DNA of 6,666 bases from contig SXXZ01000335.1 in the NCBI GenBank assembly GCA_005789375.1, forward strand, positions 1-6,666, read 5' to 3'. Made by a program: the position numbers and the translations under genes. Shown piece after piece: positions 1 through 5,801 of the stretch (position 1 is the first letter of the stretch; every line of letters begins with the position of its first letter). This DNA comes from Verrucomicrobiales bacterium. Its GTDB lineage: Bacteria; Verrucomicrobiota; Verrucomicrobiae; Limisphaerales; UBA9464. The notes below the pieces were generated by a model, which was not told the DNA's origin, did no database searches, and saw only the letters and a program-made list of their open reading frames with translations.

Positions 1-157
1 GAAGTCGGGACGTGGACTCAGCAATCAGTCCGTAAGGCGGGTGGGGAGAAGACTCCTGAAAATCAATCGGATCGGCAGGCCCGATGGTGTTCAGGGAGGG
101 TTTCAAAACCGGTCTTCTTGCGGATTGATTTCTGCGTCCAAAACGTACCCAGCAACT
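1..157. other. Unassigned sequence upstream of a strong terminator
   Basis: I recognise no protein or RNA gene here. One plus-strand frame ends with a TAA at 33-35 after only eleven codons (SRDVDSAISP), so it could be the tail of an upstream gene, but that is too short to judge. Another plus-strand frame stays open from 1 to 240, yet it runs straight through the terminator hairpin and has no family resemblance, so I do not call it a gene. I looked for tRNA, tmRNA, RNase P and SRP RNA signatures and found none. The strong terminator just downstream implies that a transcript crosses this stretch, either the 3' untranslated tail of an upstream gene or a small RNA. Confidence 0.3.
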
Positions 158-190
158 CCCCGGAAGGACTTCGGTCCTTCCGGGGTTTTT
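158..190 (+). terminator. Strong rho-independent terminator with a TTCG loop
   Basis: A perfect 12-base-pair stem (158-169, ccccggaaggac, pairing with 174-185, gtccttccgggg) closes a TTCG tetraloop with a C-G closing pair, the very stable UUCG class. It is followed at once by five T residues (186-190). The T tract lies on the plus-strand 3' side, so it stops transcription running left to right. No recognisable gene lies immediately upstream inside the window, so the transcript it ends begins before position 1 or is an uncharacterised RNA. Confidence 0.93.
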
Positions 191-282
191 GTCTAATCAG
201 GAACCTAGCACCGAGGTTGAGACTTACGCGACAAGCCTGACCCGGAACCACATGAGCTCGAAGGAGTTGTTGAGGATAATCC

Positions 283-354
283 ATGAGTATTGGTCAGCCG
301 TTGCGAGCGGATAGCAAACTCACCCTCGGACGAGCAGTCCAGACGCCGAAATGA
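283..354 (+). CDS. Doubtful 23-residue ORF with good ribosome-binding site
   Basis: The reading frame starts at ATG 283 and ends at TGA 352-354, encoding MSIGQPLRADSKLTLGRAVQ plus TPK. A purine-rich tgagga (271-276) lies 6 bases before the ATG, with a second aaggag at 261-266, which is better translation-initiation context than most genes in this window have. A 7-base-pair hairpin (353-371) begins at the stop codon. I do not recognise the peptide and it has no membrane segment. It could be a leader peptide, the surviving start of a gene that has decayed (an ATPase relic lies about 100 bases downstream), or chance. I think chance or relic is most likely. Confidence 0.2.
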   Translation: MSIGQPLRADSKLTLGRAVQTPK

Positions 355-371
355 GACCTGCCAGAGGTCTC
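353..371. repeat. Hairpin gagacct-5nt-aggtctc
   Basis: This inverted repeat has a perfect 7-base-pair stem (gagacct at 353-359, aggtctc at 365-371) and a 5-base loop. There is no T tract after it, so it is not a canonical intrinsic terminator. It overlaps the TGA of the short ORF at 283-354. A closely similar hairpin sits at the stop codon of the thioredoxin reductase gene at 1670-1686. Confidence 0.45.
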
Positions 372-450
372 GGGTGCGCCGCCGCCCAATCCCGGGTGTT
401 CAAACCCAGCAACGCCACAGGGCGAGCACCTTCTCCCAAAATCCAGATGA

Positions 451-635
451 ATTCACCCTGCCGGGCAGCAACTTTCGGTGTTCTTCGATCTGGAGAAGCC
501 GTCCGATCGGGCCAAATTAGAGGATTCTCAGGTGCTGTTGGGCAGACTAAAAAGAGGTTTGTGGTGATCGATGAGGTTCGGCGGATGCCGGAACTGTTCA
601 CGGTGTTGGGCCCCCTGGCGGACCGGATCAAGTCT
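451..635 (+). pseudogene. Frameshifted fragment of an AAA_14/DUF4143-type ATPase
   Basis: Two adjacent plus-strand frames together read as the middle of an AAA_14-type ATPase. Frame one (451-564) gives VFFDLEKPSDRAKLEDSQ followed by VLLGRLKRGL, the FDLE region after the P-loop. It then hits TGA at 565-567. From 561 the next frame gives VVIDEVRRMPELF followed by TVLGPLADR, the Walker B block (hydrophobics, then DE, then a PELF-like helix). Inserting one G near 561, making ggt ttg gtg gtg atc, joins the halves into one continuous family-like sequence, so a single-base deletion explains the break. The P-loop (GKT) region that should precede FDLE is missing, with a TGA at 448-450 in frame. After LADR the sequence no longer resembles the family and ends in TGA at 669-671. 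So both ends are lost as well as the frame. In intact relatives an N-terminal ATPase domain is followed by a DUF4143 domain. The relic assignment rests on motif recognition, and the outer boundaries are approximate. Confidence 0.7.
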
Positions 636-729
636 TCGGTGAGGTGGTGGACGCGATCTTTTGAGGCCTGAGTGGCAGCGGCAAGGTTTCGAATTGCGAT
701 TTGGCCGGGGTGGGCTTTCGAGGTAGCCT
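636..729. other. Spacer upstream of trxB
   Basis: Family similarity of the ATPase relic ends near 635, and its frame closes at TGA 669-671. The rest up to the trxB start shows no gene. A promoter for trxB is expected in or before this stretch, but I could not pick a convincing -35/-10 pair by eye. The only assignable site is the purine-rich gaggt at 720-724 just ahead of the GTG start. Confidence 0.4.
720..724 (+). promoter_or_regulatory. Ribosome-binding site favouring the GTG start of trxB
   Basis: The sequence gaggt lies 5 bases before GTG 730, but 17 bases before the alternative ATG 742, too far to serve it. This spacing is the main reason for preferring the GTG start, which adds only four residues (MGHN) before the usual family start. 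Confidence 0.45.
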
Positions 730-1671
730 GTGGGTCACAACATGGAAAACGTCGTGATCATTGGGACTGGCTGCGCCGGTCTGACTGCTGCCATTTACAC
801 GGCCCGCGCCAATCTCAAGCCGCTGGTCCTCACGGGCACCATGCCCGGGGGACTCCTGACCACCACGAGCATCGTGGAAAATTTCCCGGGTTTTCCCGAG
901 GGCGTCGATGGCTATGAGTTGATGACCCGCATGCAGGCCCAGGCCGAGAAGTTCGGGGCCCAAGTGAAGTTCGCCACCGTGGATTCGGTGAAGTTTGGCG
1001 ACGGCGTGACCGAACTCATTGTCGATGGCGAGCCGGTCCAGACGCGCACGTTGATCATCGCCAGCGGCGCAGGCCACAAGCACCTCGACGTCCCGGGCGA
1101 AGATGAGTTGGAAAAGAAGGGTGTGACCTACTGCGCCACCTGCGATGGGGCATTGCCCATGTTTCGCAATCAGCCGGTGGTGGTGATCGGTGGCGGCGAC
1201 TCGGCCTGCGAAGAGGCGACCTACCTGACTCGATTTGCTTCGAAGGTTTACCTGATCCATCGCCGCGACACGCTGCGGGCTTCACGAATCATGGCCGAGC
1301 GCACGTTGGCCAATCCCAAGATTGAAATGGTCTGGGACAGCGTGGTGACCGAGGTCACCGATGTGGCGGCAGACAAAGTCACGGGCGTGAAGCTCAAGAA
1401 TCTCAAGACCGGTGCCGAGTCACACCTGCCGTGCACCGGGGTGTTCGTGGCCATCGGGCATGTGCCCAACACCTCTCTCTTTAAGGGCACTTTGGATCTT
1501 CATGAGAATGGTTATTTCAAGACCGATGGGACGGTCCTGACGAAGATTCCTGGCGTGTTCGTGGCCGGTGATTGTGTGGACTCGGTGTACCGCCAAGCCA
1601 TCACGGCCGCAGGGCTGGGCTGTTCGGCGGCGATCGAAGCCGAACGCCACCTGGCCGCCATCCAAAGTTGA
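730..1671 (+). CDS. trxB: Thioredoxin-disulfide reductase (NADPH, FAD)
   Basis: This cytoplasmic flavoenzyme transfers electrons from NADPH through FAD and a redox-active disulfide to thioredoxin, which keeps protein thiols reduced and supplies ribonucleotide reductase and peroxide defence. The 313 residues match the usual 305-325. Visible motifs in order are the FAD dinucleotide fold GTGCAG (12-17), the CATC active-site pair Cys135/Cys138 followed by DGALP, the NADPH fold GGGDSACEEA (154-163), the NADPH 2'-phosphate site HRRDTLRAS from His177, the FVAIGHVPNT segment, and the C-terminal FAD motif GVFVAGD (275-281) followed by the conserved YRQAITAAGLG block. All key residues are present, so it should be active. 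The first loop has Cys where many relatives have Pro (GSGPAG). GTG 730 is preferred over ATG 742 because of the ribosome-binding site, but ATG 742 (309 residues) is a fair alternative. A rhodanese gene follows 76 bases downstream on the same strand and may be co-transcribed. Confidence 0.96.
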   Translation: MGHNMENVVIIGTGCAGLTAAIYTARANLKPLVLTGTMPGGLLTTTSIVENFPGFPEGVDGYELMTRMQAQAEKFGAQVKFATVDSVKFGDGVTELIVDGEPVQTRTLIIASGAGHKHLDVPGEDELEKKGVTYCATCDGALPMFRNQPVVVIGGGDSACEEATYLTRFASKVYLIHRRDTLRASRIMAERTLANPKIEMVWDSVVTEVTDVAADKVTGVKLKNLKTGAESHLPCTGVFVAIGHVPNTSLFKGTLDLHENGYFKTDGTVLTKIPGVFVAGDCVDSVYRQAITAAGLGCSAAIEAERHLAAIQS

Positions 1672-1686
1672 GACCATCGAGGTCTC
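1670..1686. repeat. Hairpin gagacc-atcga-ggtctc at the trxB stop codon
   Basis: A perfect 6-base-pair stem (1670-1675 with 1681-1686) encloses a 5-base loop and overlaps the trxB TGA (1669-1671). No T tract follows, so it is at most a weak or rho-assisted terminator, or an mRNA 3'-end stabiliser that still allows read-through into the rhodanese gene. It resembles the hairpin at 353-371 in sequence and in its placement on a TGA stop. Confidence 0.45.
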
Positions 1687-1747
1687 TGATTTATGGGTTG
1701 CTGGATACCTTCTGTGACTTCGCAATTTCTGCATTCATTTCTCCGCG

Positions 1748-2080
1748 ATGACCTCCATAACGCCGATGGATTTGAAGTCTCACTTTGATGAGACGGGCCC
1801 GATCCGACTGCTCGATGTGAGGGAGCCGGACGAACACGCTCATTGTGCTCTGGCGGACTCGAGGCTGCTACCGCTCTCTCAATTGGAGGCGCGATGGCAG
1901 GAACTGGAGGAGTGGTGCGGAGCCGAAGGGGACACCGTGGTGTATTGCCACCACGGGGTGCGCAGTGCGCACGCGATCGCATTCCTCGAGGAGAAGGGGT
2001 TGTCCGGTTTTATAAATTTGACCGGTGGCATCGATCGCTGGAGCCGCGAGGTCGATCCCTCCGTGCCCCGTTATTGGTAA
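1748..2080 (+). CDS. Single-domain rhodanese (sulfurtransferase)
   Basis: This 110-residue protein is one rhodanese domain, the GlpE size class. Such proteins carry a persulfide on one cysteine and pass the sulfane sulfur to acceptors such as cyanide, thioredoxin-like thiols or biosynthetic enzymes. The N-terminal SITPMDLKSHF resembles the usual start of the domain. The LLDVREPDEHAHCAL block is the conserved Asp/Arg CH2A-type segment. VVYCHHGVRSAHA contains the active-site loop with catalytic Cys67, in the CxxGxRS form. LTGGIDRWS is the C-terminal rhodanese signature. There is no signal peptide, so it is probably cytoplasmic. ATG 1748 gives the normal length, though no good ribosome-binding site precedes it, which would fit translation from a shared transcript with trxB 76 bases upstream. 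Pairing with thioredoxin reductase suggests a thiol or sulfur redox role. The physiological sulfur acceptor cannot be read from the sequence. Confidence 0.92.
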   Translation: MTSITPMDLKSHFDETGPIRLLDVREPDEHAHCALADSRLLPLSQLEARWQELEEWCGAEGDTVVYCHHGVRSAHAIAFLEEKGLSGFINLTGGIDRWSREVDPSVPRYW

Positions 2081-2138
2081 TCGGCCTTAGGGATGGGTAT
2101 CTCCGATAAGTCCCGGTTTCTCGCTATTTCCAGTGGGA

Positions 2139-2166
2139 AGGCCGGGTCTCCCGACCCGGCGTCCCG
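2139..2166. repeat. Intergenic hairpin repeat, copy 1
   Basis: This 28-base unit is identical to 2287-2314. Its core, gccgggtctcccgacccggc (2141-2160), is an inverted repeat with an 8-base-pair stem and a tccc loop, followed by gtcccg. It has no T tract. From memory, similar GGCCGGGTCTCCC-type elements are widespread between genes in Verrucomicrobiota, which would make this a REP-like family. That was not checked by a search. Confidence 0.85.
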
Positions 2167-2181
2167 CGCGGTTTCCCCATA

Positions 2182-2198
2182 CCCTGGCATTCCCAGGG
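2182..2198. repeat. Minor hairpin ccctgg-5nt-ccaggg
   Basis: A perfect 6-base-pair stem (2182-2187 with 2193-2198) encloses a 5-base loop, between the two copies of the larger hairpin repeat. It has no T tract and may be only part of the repetitive spacer or a chance palindrome. Confidence 0.3.
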
Positions 2199-2265
2199 GG
2201 CACCCAACCTGCAGACCGTCCAGTGGGGGCAATGGACTTACAACGCACCGCCCAACCCACTAACT

Positions 2266-2289
2266 CACCCTGTAGGTCCACCCTGTAGG
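2266..2289. repeat. Short tandem direct repeat (caccctgtagg x2)
   Basis: The 11-base unit caccctgtagg occurs at 2266-2276 and again at 2279-2289, separated by tc, giving a period of 13. The second unit runs directly into copy 2 of the hairpin repeat. This may be a small local duplication formed when that repeat was inserted or amplified. Confidence 0.6.
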
Positions 2290-2314
2290 CCGGGTCTCCC
2301 GACCCGGCGTCCCG
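2287..2314. repeat. Intergenic hairpin repeat, copy 2
   Basis: This is a 28-of-28 match, in the same orientation, to the unit at 2139-2166, 148 bases downstream of it. The inverted-repeat core is at 2289-2308. It lies 49 bases past the SNF2 stop in that gene's direction of transcription, so it could form a hairpin in the 3' tail of either convergent transcript. Confidence 0.85.
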
Positions 2315-2362
2315 TAGGAATTCTGCAACATCGAGCGTTTCTAGCGGCCCGGTATTCCCGAC

Positions 2363-5300
2363 TCACCCCTCGAACAAGTACCGCAGGTCGTCGAGCGTGA
2401 GCGCCTGGGCGAACTTATCCTCTCCGAGTACATCCTCGGCCAGTTGGCTCTTGGATCGTTGGAGTGCACGAATTTTCTCTTCGACGCTGTTTTTGATGAG
2501 CAACCGATAGGCGATGACCGTCTGTCGCTGGCCAATGCGGTGGGCCCGGTCGATGGCCTGATTTTCAACAGCGGGATTCCACCACGGGTCAAAGAGAACG
2601 ACATAGCTGGCGGCTGTCAGGTTGAGTCCGAATCCGCCTGCCTTGAGGGAGATCAGGAAGACGGCTTCACCCGAGTGTTCTTGGAATTGCTGAACCAGTT
2701 CGCCGCGGTTCTCTGTGTCGCCGGCTAAGTAGTAGGTCGGCCAGTTTCGCTCGGTGATGGCCTTCTTAATTAGACCCAGCATTTCCACGAACTGGGAAAA
2801 GACGATGACCTTGCCGCCCTCCTCCATGATGGGATCGAGAGTCTCCATGAGGGCTTCGACCTTGGTACTCTCGGCCTTGGAGTCCTCTTTGACCAACTTC
2901 GGGTGGCAACAGATTTGCCGTAATCGAAGCAGGGAGGTCAGGAGGTTGAATCGATTCTTGTTGAGCTGAGAGGCGGTGCTGATGCCCAGCAGCATCTGTT
3001 GGGCCCGTTTGAGCTCGGCCTTGTAAAGGGTCTTCTGTTCGCCCTCGAGTTCACAGAGCAGGTCTTCCTCGATGCGCTCAGGCAAGTCCTTGGCGACTTG
3101 CATCTTGGTGCGCCGCAGCAGGAACGGGCGGACGCGTGCCGCAAGACGTCGCCGGCAGAGGGGATCCTCCTTGGCATCGAAGAGCTTCTGGAAATCTCCC
3201 CGGTTGCCGAGGATGCCGGGCATCGCGAAGGCCATCAGGCTCCAGAGGTCCATCAGCTTGTTCTCAATGGGAGTGCCGCTCAGTAGGACCCGGTTCTTCG
3301 CCTCGATCCGGGTGGCGATCAGGGCGGTGACGGAACCTGGGTTCTTGATGTACTGCCCTTCGTCCAAGACGACGGCCAAGAATTCAGTGTGGAGCTTCTC
3401 ACCGATGGATCGCAGTTGATTGTAGTTGATGATGTGCAGATCGGCCGAGCCGGTCTGGCTAGGTAACGATTTCATGTCATCACTGCTCCAGACCCGCGGA
3501 CGGACGCTTGGAAGAAACCGTGCGGTTTCGGAGCGCCAGTTGTCGGCGACGGACTTGGGGCATACCACCAAGATGGGCCCGGGTTTGGCGTACTGGCCTC
3601 GCAACCAGGCAATCCAAGTCAGGGTCTGGAGGGTTTTACCCAGACCCATATCGTCGGCGAGGATGCCACCAAATCGGTTGGTGCTCAGGTAGGCTAAGAA
3701 GTGGAAGCCCTCCTTTTGGTAGGGACGAAGTTCTGCTTGGATCTCCACCGGAATCTCCGGAGTCACGCGGGCTTTCAGTTCAGCAGCCCGGCGTTCGACC
3801 TTTTGATAGTTCGCCTCCGAGAGGAATTGGCGGGCCGCAGGGTCGGCTAATTGGAGCGCGTGCAGACGCTGCTTCTCGGAGCTGAGTTCGTGGGGGTTGA
3901 GTCCCAGACGGGCCAATTGCTCGTCTTCTTGTTCGGACAGTTTGAACTCCAGTTTGCGCCAACCCTTGTCGGAGAGGCGGACCCATTTGCCTCGGGCATT
4001 GAGCAGGAGCTTGATCTCGTCTTGCGAGAGCGACGTGTCCGAGACATCGACGATCACTGAGAGGTCGAACCAGTCGATGCCCGATTCTTGAACGTCCAGT
4101 TTGACGGTTCCAGCCACCTCAGACTGCAGGAACGAGGCCAGTTCGCCGCGGAGGTCCAGTTCGAGCGACAGTGGGAGCGATTTGAGCCAGGGAACAAAGC
4201 GATCTGGAAATTGTCGGGTGACTTTGGCAGACCAGCGCTGACGGGCGAAGTCCCACCGAAAACCCGAGGCGTCGAGTCGTCGGGCAGCCTCAGCAAGGGC
4301 AGACCGGTCGAACATCCAGAGCGATTCTGGCGAGTCTGCGGTTCGTGAAGTCCCCGTTTTTCCGGGTGCTTGCGTTGAGTCTTGGGCGTCGAGGTCGGTC
4401 CATGCAGTGCCCGTCCAACGCTCCACGGGTTGTCCGTCGGGGCGGACAGCCAGAAGGTCCATGAAGCAGAACTCGTTGTCGTAACCAACGATGGGCTGAA
4501 CCAATTCAGCCTGAATCCGCGGCTGGAGCGGGATTACCGATACCTTGGAAGAAAGGCGGGGCGGAAGGGCCAACTGAAGGTGGGAAAGGAAACGGACACC
4601 AGCCTGAGTCTCGAGGGCCGGGGCCGGGATGCGAGTCTCCAGCGCAGGGTCCAGAGCACGGTCCTCGGCTGGGGGGCCGGAGAAGAGCGTGTCGAGCGTC
4701 AGGTAGAGGGTCGGGCGGCCATGGAGGGTAAGGAGGAAGGGGGGCACGGCCTGCCCATCTCCGGTGAGCAGCCGCAACGAATAGTCGGAATAGTCGTCGG
4801 CGGCATCGTTGAGGGTCCAGCGCAGGGCCAGTTCTGGTCGGTTCAAGGGTTCACCCGCCGCGCCCACGATGAACGGATGCAGTGCGGGCAAGCGTAGCAC
4901 CCGGTTCAGGAACAAGCGGGTGTTCTGGTCGTGGTAGAAGAGTTCGATGGGGTATCCGTACCGGGCCCGTTGGGCCAGCGGTTGCCAAAGTAGGGCAACC
5001 TCCACCACGAGTTCCGTAGCGTGCTTCTCGTCGAAGTCTTTGAATTTTCCGGGCTTGATCGCCGCCCAGGTGTCGGCCCCTGCCTTGCGCCATTCGACCA
5101 AGGCCTCTTTGGCGTCTAGCCGGAGGCGTAGTTCGATCTGGCCACCGGGCCGTGCGTCTTCCGAAGGGCCGAGTTGGAGGTTGGTTAGAAGAGTTCTCCA
5201 GCGAGTGACGTCTCGCTCCCGCCTGTGGGTGGACACCGCAACACGGGCCTCATCCGGTTGGGTCACCGACTTCAGAAAAGCCGGTATGGCCAGATTTCGC

Positions 5301-5710
5301 TCTTCGGCGAAGACGGCGATATATTGCCACAGCTCCCAGGAAGAACGCGGCATGGCATTCCACAAATCAGCCTTTTGCCACGCGTTTTCTGTAATCAAGA
5401 AACCCAGCTCGGCCAAGTGTCCCAAAGTGAGAGTTGTGCCGCTCCGGATCCGCGCAAAGAGACTGTCAATGAGGCGGATAACCTCTATCTCGTTCGGCTT
5501 GAGCGCGCGCCCCAGATTACCGGCTACGGAGCTTGCCAATTCGCTGGCAGCGGTATCCGTTGGAGTTTCGACGGGAAGGTCTGGGACGGCAACGGAACGT
5601 GGACTCGGACGCCCGGCCTTCCGGGGAGTCAGGGTCGGGGCAACGGCCAGCGAGCGAGCGGTGGGCTTGGCCTTGGGTTTCATACGAGCAACACTTCTTA
5701 GATGGTGCAT
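2363..5710 (-). CDS. Large SNF2-family DNA-translocating ATPase
   Basis: The predicted 1115-residue protein has a complete SNF2 engine at its C-terminus. Motifs are RPYQ (662-665), Walker A DDMGLGKT (686-693, Lys692), Walker B DEGQ (783-786) in place of the more usual DEAH/DEGH, motif III LSGTPIEN (810-817), motif IV VIVFSQF, then SLKAGGFGLNL, FDPWWNPAVE, and motif VI HRIGQ (1057-1061). Such ATPases use ATP to move along duplex DNA and displace or remodel bound proteins; RapA, for example, acts on stalled RNA polymerase. The first roughly 60 residues are basic and Pro/Ala-rich with a GRPSPR stretch, weakly AT-hook-like. About 600 further N-terminal residues match nothing I can name, apart from a DWFDLSV segment near 546-552 of the kind seen just before the ATPase in other bacterial SNF2 proteins. 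There are no signal or membrane segments. ATG 5710 is chosen because agagg lies 6 bases upstream of it. The frame is open upstream to 5866, but that would overlap the divergent gene; ATG 5683 is a second option. No methylase or nuclease partner is nearby, so the role is open. Confidence 0.93.
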   Translation of the reverse strand: MHHLRSVARMKPKAKPTARSLAVAPTLTPRKAGRPSPRSVAVPDLPVETPTDTAASELASSVAGNLGRALKPNEIEVIRLIDSLFARIRSGTTLTLGHLAELGFLITENAWQKADLWNAMPRSSWELWQYIAVFAEERNLAIPAFLKSVTQPDEARVAVSTHRRERDVTRWRTLLTNLQLGPSEDARPGGQIELRLRLDAKEALVEWRKAGADTWAAIKPGKFKDFDEKHATELVVEVALLWQPLAQRARYGYPIELFYHDQNTRLFLNRVLRLPALHPFIVGAAGEPLNRPELALRWTLNDAADDYSDYSLRLLTGDGQAVPPFLLTLHGRPTLYLTLDTLFSGPPAEDRALDPALETRIPAPALETQAGVRFLSHLQLALPPRLSSKVSVIPLQPRIQAELVQPIVGYDNEFCFMDLLAVRPDGQPVERWTGTAWTDLDAQDSTQAPGKTGTSRTADSPESLWMFDRSALAEAARRLDASGFRWDFARQRWSAKVTRQFPDRFVPWLKSLPLSLELDLRGELASFLQSEVAGTVKLDVQESGIDWFDLSVIVDVSDTSLSQDEIKLLLNARGKWVRLSDKGWRKLEFKLSEQEDEQLARLGLNPHELSSEKQRLHALQLADPAARQFLSEANYQKVERRAAELKARVTPEIPVEIQAELRPYQKEGFHFLAYLSTNRFGGILADDMGLGKTLQTLTWIAWLRGQYAKPGPILVVCPKSVADNWRSETARFLPSVRPRVWSSDDMKSLPSQTGSADLHIINYNQLRSIGEKLHTEFLAVVLDEGQYIKNPGSVTALIATRIEAKNRVLLSGTPIENKLMDLWSLMAFAMPGILGNRGDFQKLFDAKEDPLCRRRLAARVRPFLLRRTKMQVAKDLPERIEEDLLCELEGEQKTLYKAELKRAQQMLLGISTASQLNKNRFNLLTSLLRLRQICCHPKLVKEDSKAESTKVEALMETLDPIMEEGGKVIVFSQFVEMLGLIKKAITERNWPTYYLAGDTENRGELVQQFQEHSGEAVFLISLKAGGFGLNLTAASYVVLFDPWWNPAVENQAIDRAHRIGQRQTVIAYRLLIKNSVEEKIRALQRSKSQLAEDVLGEDKFAQALTLDDLRYLFEG

Positions 5711-5801
5711 TGTGTGCCTCTGATCGCAAGGCTGGGTCCGGGTTTGGGCCAGAAGCTTTGGGCTGTTCGATCTCTCCGGGGCACGGAACTCTGTCGGCGG
5801 A
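5711..5801. promoter_or_regulatory. Divergent intergenic region, presumed promoters
   Basis: This 91-base gap separates the starts of the SNF2 gene (minus) and the membrane-protein gene (plus), so at least one promoter for each is expected here. I could not identify a convincing -35/-10 pair or operator palindrome on either strand. The call rests on gene arrangement only. Confidence 0.3.
5717..5721 (-). promoter_or_regulatory. Ribosome-binding site fixing the SNF2 start
   Basis: On the minus strand agagg is followed by a 6-base gap (cacaca) and then ATG 5710. The start codons further upstream in the same frame would overlap the divergent membrane-protein gene, and ATG 5683 has only a weak purine stretch before it. 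This site is therefore the best evidence for the start. Confidence 0.55.

Larger units (their letters stand above)
191..450. other. Gene-poor spacer, apparently non-coding
   Basis: Apart from the doubtful short ORF at 283-354 and the hairpin at 353-371, listed separately, I see nothing supportable. Overlapping open frames on both strands around 290-630 give low-complexity translations rich in Arg, Pro and Ser with no family resemblance. They look like chance open frames in GC-rich DNA. No convincing sigma-70-type promoter could be picked by eye. Confidence 0.4.
2081..2362. other. Convergent intergenic region with repeats
   Basis: This gap separates the convergent rhodanese and SNF2 genes. 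It contains two copies of a 28-base hairpin repeat, a short tandem repeat and a minor hairpin, listed separately. The open frames inside it translate to Arg/Gly/Pro-rich sequence produced by the repeats and are not convincing genes. No classical terminator with a T tract is visible for either gene, so the repeat hairpins are the only structural candidates for separating the two transcripts. Confidence 0.6.

Noticed and set aside
108..119. ggtttcaaaacc as a possible tRNA T-arm
   Set aside because: The flanking bases do not form a 5-base-pair T stem, and no acceptor, D or anticodon arms fit around it.
1..240. Plus-strand frame open for 80 codons from the window edge
   Set aside because: It runs through the perfect terminator hairpin and its translation resembles no protein. 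GC-rich DNA often has such open frames.
387..408. gggtgttcaaaccc as a possible tRNA T-arm
   Set aside because: Only a 4-base stem forms with the wrong register, and there is no matching cloverleaf upstream.
320..671. Overlapping open frames on both strands around 290-670 as separate genes
   Set aside because: They are Arg/Pro/Ser-rich with no ribosome-binding sites. The only family-like segments within them are the two halves of the ATPase relic.
628..1260. 210-codon open frame antisense to trxB
   Set aside because: It is a shadow of the strong trxB coding frame, His/Arg/Gly-rich, and has no recognisable domain.
2139..2314. Two spaced hairpin repeats as a mini CRISPR array
   Set aside because: There are only two copies, the spacing of about 120 bases is far longer than a CRISPR spacer, and no cas genes are present.
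4947..5723. 258-codon open frame antisense to the SNF2 N-terminal region
   Set aside because: The SNF2 frame is continuous and motif-bearing. This antisense frame is Ser/Arg-rich without domains and is best explained as a shadow.
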